NCBI GenBank assembly: GCA_964420325.1
Contig: CAYQSU010000051.1
Coordinates: 1 to 25,039 of the forward strand
Source: CAYQSU01 sp964420325
GTDB taxonomy: Bacteria > Pseudomonadota > Alphaproteobacteria > Rhodospirillales > Defluviicoccaceae
Direction of reading: 5' to 3'
DNA length: 25,039 bases
Each line of letters opens with the position of its first letter. Position 1 is the stretch's first letter. Positions 23,675 through 25,039 of the stretch are shown one piece after another. The translations under genes were made by a program, and so were the position numbers. Under the pieces are notes generated by a model. That model was not told where the DNA came from and did not search any database. It saw only the letters and a program-made list of their open reading frames with translations.

Positions 23675-24838
23675 TCACCGCCGCCGCTCCCGGGGCCGGC
23701 CGACGACCAGGATGGCGGCGAGCACGAGCGCGGCCGCGGCGACCAGGGACGGCAGGAGGAAACCGCCGCCGAGGTCGTGGGCCAACCCGGCGAAGGCCGG
23801 TCCGATCGTCTGGCCGAGGCCGAAGGACGCGGTGAGGAGGGCGATGTTGCTGCGCGCGTCACCTTCCGCGAGATCGCGCGCCGCGGTAAGGCCCAGGGCG
23901 GTGAGGCCCATGAACGTCCCGCCGAGGAGCGCGGCCGCGGCGATCACCGCCGGCGGGGTCGTCGCCAGGACGCTTGCCGCCACGCCCGCGGCCTCGACGA
24001 CGGCGGCGACGGCGAAGGCGCGCGGGCTGCCGATCCTTCTCCCGATCCAGGTCCACAGCGCCACCGACGGCACCGCCGCGAGGCCGACCGCGAGCCAGAT
24101 GACCGGCTCGGCGGTGGCGAGGCCCGGGGTGGTGCGGACGATCGTCGACAGGAAGGTCGCGGTGATCACGTAGCCGAAACCGAACAGTCCGTAGGCGGCA
24201 ATGAGCGGCAGCAGCTGGCGGTCGAGCCGGGCGCCGCGGGCTGGCGCCGATGTGCCCTGGGGTCCGTGCTCCCCCGGCAGCAGGCGGGCGACGACCGCCA
24301 GCGAAGCGAGGCACACCGCGCCGCTGACGACCCACAGGCACCGCCAGTCGCAGCCCCGCGCCGCCAACTCAGCGACGAGGATGGCGGAGATCGCGATGCC
24401 GGCACCGACGCCGGCGAAGTGCACCGCCGCGAGCCCGCTCCGGCCGGCCGCCGCCAGCCAGTCGAGGACCAGCGCCGACGCGAAGATGAGAACGAAGGCG
24501 CTGGCGGCGCCGCCGGCGAAGCGGAGGATAAGAAACACCGGAAGCGACGTGGCGAGGCCCATGGCCGCGGTGGTGAGCGCGCTGGCGAGCAGGGCGACCA
24601 GGAGAAGCTGGCGCCTCGGCCCGGCGGCGCCGATGGCGGCCGCGGCGACGGCGCCCGCGAGGTAGCCGAGGAAGTTCGCCGATGCGACGAGCCCGGCCGC
24701 GGCGGTCGTCAGTCCGAGGCCGGCGAGCATCGACGGCAGGATCGGCGTGTAGACGAAGCGGCCGACGCCCATCGCCGCGGCGAGGGCGAGAAAGCCGGCG
24801 AGCGCGACGGCGACGGGCGGCAGGGCTCGGGCACGCAT
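23675..24838 (-). CDS. YbfB/YjiJ-family MFS transporter
   Basis: About 387 residues, nearly all hydrophobic, fitting twelve membrane helices with a basic loop (GPRRQ) after the second and a longer central cytoplasmic loop (LLPGEHGPQGTSAPARGARLDR). The early segment MGVGRFVYTPILPSM is the signature of the YbfB/YjiJ group of major facilitator proteins. The substrate is unknown. I chose the ATG at 24838 (MRARALPP) because it directly precedes the first helix; an ATG at 24871 is also in frame. Neither has a strong ribosome-binding sequence. Convergent with ccoS and divergent from the tRNA gene. Confidence 0.87.
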   Translation of the reverse strand: MRARALPPVAVALAGFLALAAAMGVGRFVYTPILPSMLAGLGLTTAAAGLVASANFLGYLAGAVAAAAIGAAGPRRQLLLVALLASALTTAAMGLATSLPVFLILRFAGGAASAFVLIFASALVLDWLAAAGRSGLAAVHFAGVGAGIAISAILVAELAARGCDWRCLWVVSGAVCLASLAVVARLLPGEHGPQGTSAPARGARLDRQLLPLIAAYGLFGFGYVITATFLSTIVRTTPGLATAEPVIWLAVGLAAVPSVALWTWIGRRIGSPRAFAVAAVVEAAGVAASVLATTPPAVIAAAALLGGTFMGLTALGLTAARDLAEGDARSNIALLTASFGLGQTIGPAFAGLAHDLGGGFLLPSLVAAAALVLAAILVVGRPRERRR

Positions 24839-24881
24839 CGCGGGACCATAGCACACCGCCCTCGGCCGCATGCCGCGATGC

Positions 24882-24910
24882 TTGCGACGGCGAGAGCGCT
24901 TGCGTTAACG
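24882..24910 (+). promoter_or_regulatory. Weak promoter candidate for tRNA-Ser
   Basis: TTGCGA (24882-24887), 17 bp, TTAACG (24905-24910), about 37 bp before the tRNA. The match is poor and rests mainly on position. Confidence 0.25.
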
Positions 24911-24946
24911 TGCGCGGGCCGAGCGGCCGGCGGCGGGAACACCGAA

Positions 24947-25036
24947 GGAGGGGTGCCGGAGCGGTCGAACGGGGCGGTCTCGAAAACCGTTGTACGCTCA
25001 CGCGTACCGTGGGTTCGAATCCCACCCCCTCCGCCA
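24947..25036 (+). tRNA. tRNA-Ser(CGA)
   Basis: A 90-nt class II tRNA with encoded CCA. The acceptor stem GGAGGGG pairs with CCCCTCC, and the discriminator is G as in serine tRNAs. Anticodon CGA is at 24981-24983 in the loop CTCGAAA, closed by GCGGT/ACCGT (one G-U pair). The long variable arm forms a perfect stem GTACGC-TCAC-GCGTAC. The T arm is GTGGG-TTCGAAT-CCCAC. It reads the UCG codon, frequent in this GC-rich genome. Confidence 0.97.
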
Positions 25037-25039
25037 GTC

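Overview
The window is a very GC-rich, densely packed bacterial chromosome segment, almost certainly from an alphaproteobacterium. Three things point there: a complete ccoNOQP-ccoGHIS set for cbb3-type cytochrome oxidase, an RpoH-type sigma factor preceded by a perfect match to the alphaproteobacterial heat-shock promoter pattern (CTTG-N18-CTTATATTCG), and typical alphaproteobacterial housekeeping genes. I cannot name a genus. It reads as core chromosome: no integrase, transposase gene, CRISPR array or phage gene is visible. The only mobile-DNA hint is a block of 10-bp phased repeats at the left edge (5-95).

Layout. Left part (1-8132): a small FmdB-type zinc-ribbon protein (-), a UbiB/ABC1 kinase-like protein (+) overlapping convergently with a PolX DNA polymerase/PHP protein (-), a stand-alone class II glutamine amidotransferase (+), a GYD-domain protein (-), an Fpg/MutM-type DNA glycosylase (+), a cytoplasmic M28 zinc peptidase (-), and, divergent from it, an RpoH-like sigma factor (+). 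Middle part (8171-15154), all on the minus strand in the order rlmI-like methyltransferase, CPA2 cation/proton antiporter, penicillin-acylase-family lipoprotein, GH3-family acyl-adenylating enzyme. The last two are 38 bp apart and could form an amide-cleaving/amide-forming pair. Right part (15582-23597): ccoN, ccoO, ccoQ, ccoP, ccoG, ccoH, ccoI, ccoS in one direction, encoding the cbb3 oxidase subunits and its assembly and copper-supply proteins. The window closes with a YbfB/YjiJ-type MFS transporter (-) and a complete tRNA-Ser(CGA).

How the genes work together. CcoN, O and P form the haem-copper terminal oxidase with CcoQ as small accessory subunit; CcoG, H, I and S load copper and assemble it. 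A candidate sigma-70 promoter with a perfect dyad inside its spacer lies upstream of ccoN, while no FNR/FixK box is recognisable there. PolX and Fpg are both base-repair enzymes but are not in one operon.

No clearly undescribed system is evident. The best leads are the GH3/penicillin-acylase pair, the divergent RpoH paralogue with its own heat-shock-type promoter, the dyad in the cco promoter, and the phased repeats at the left edge.
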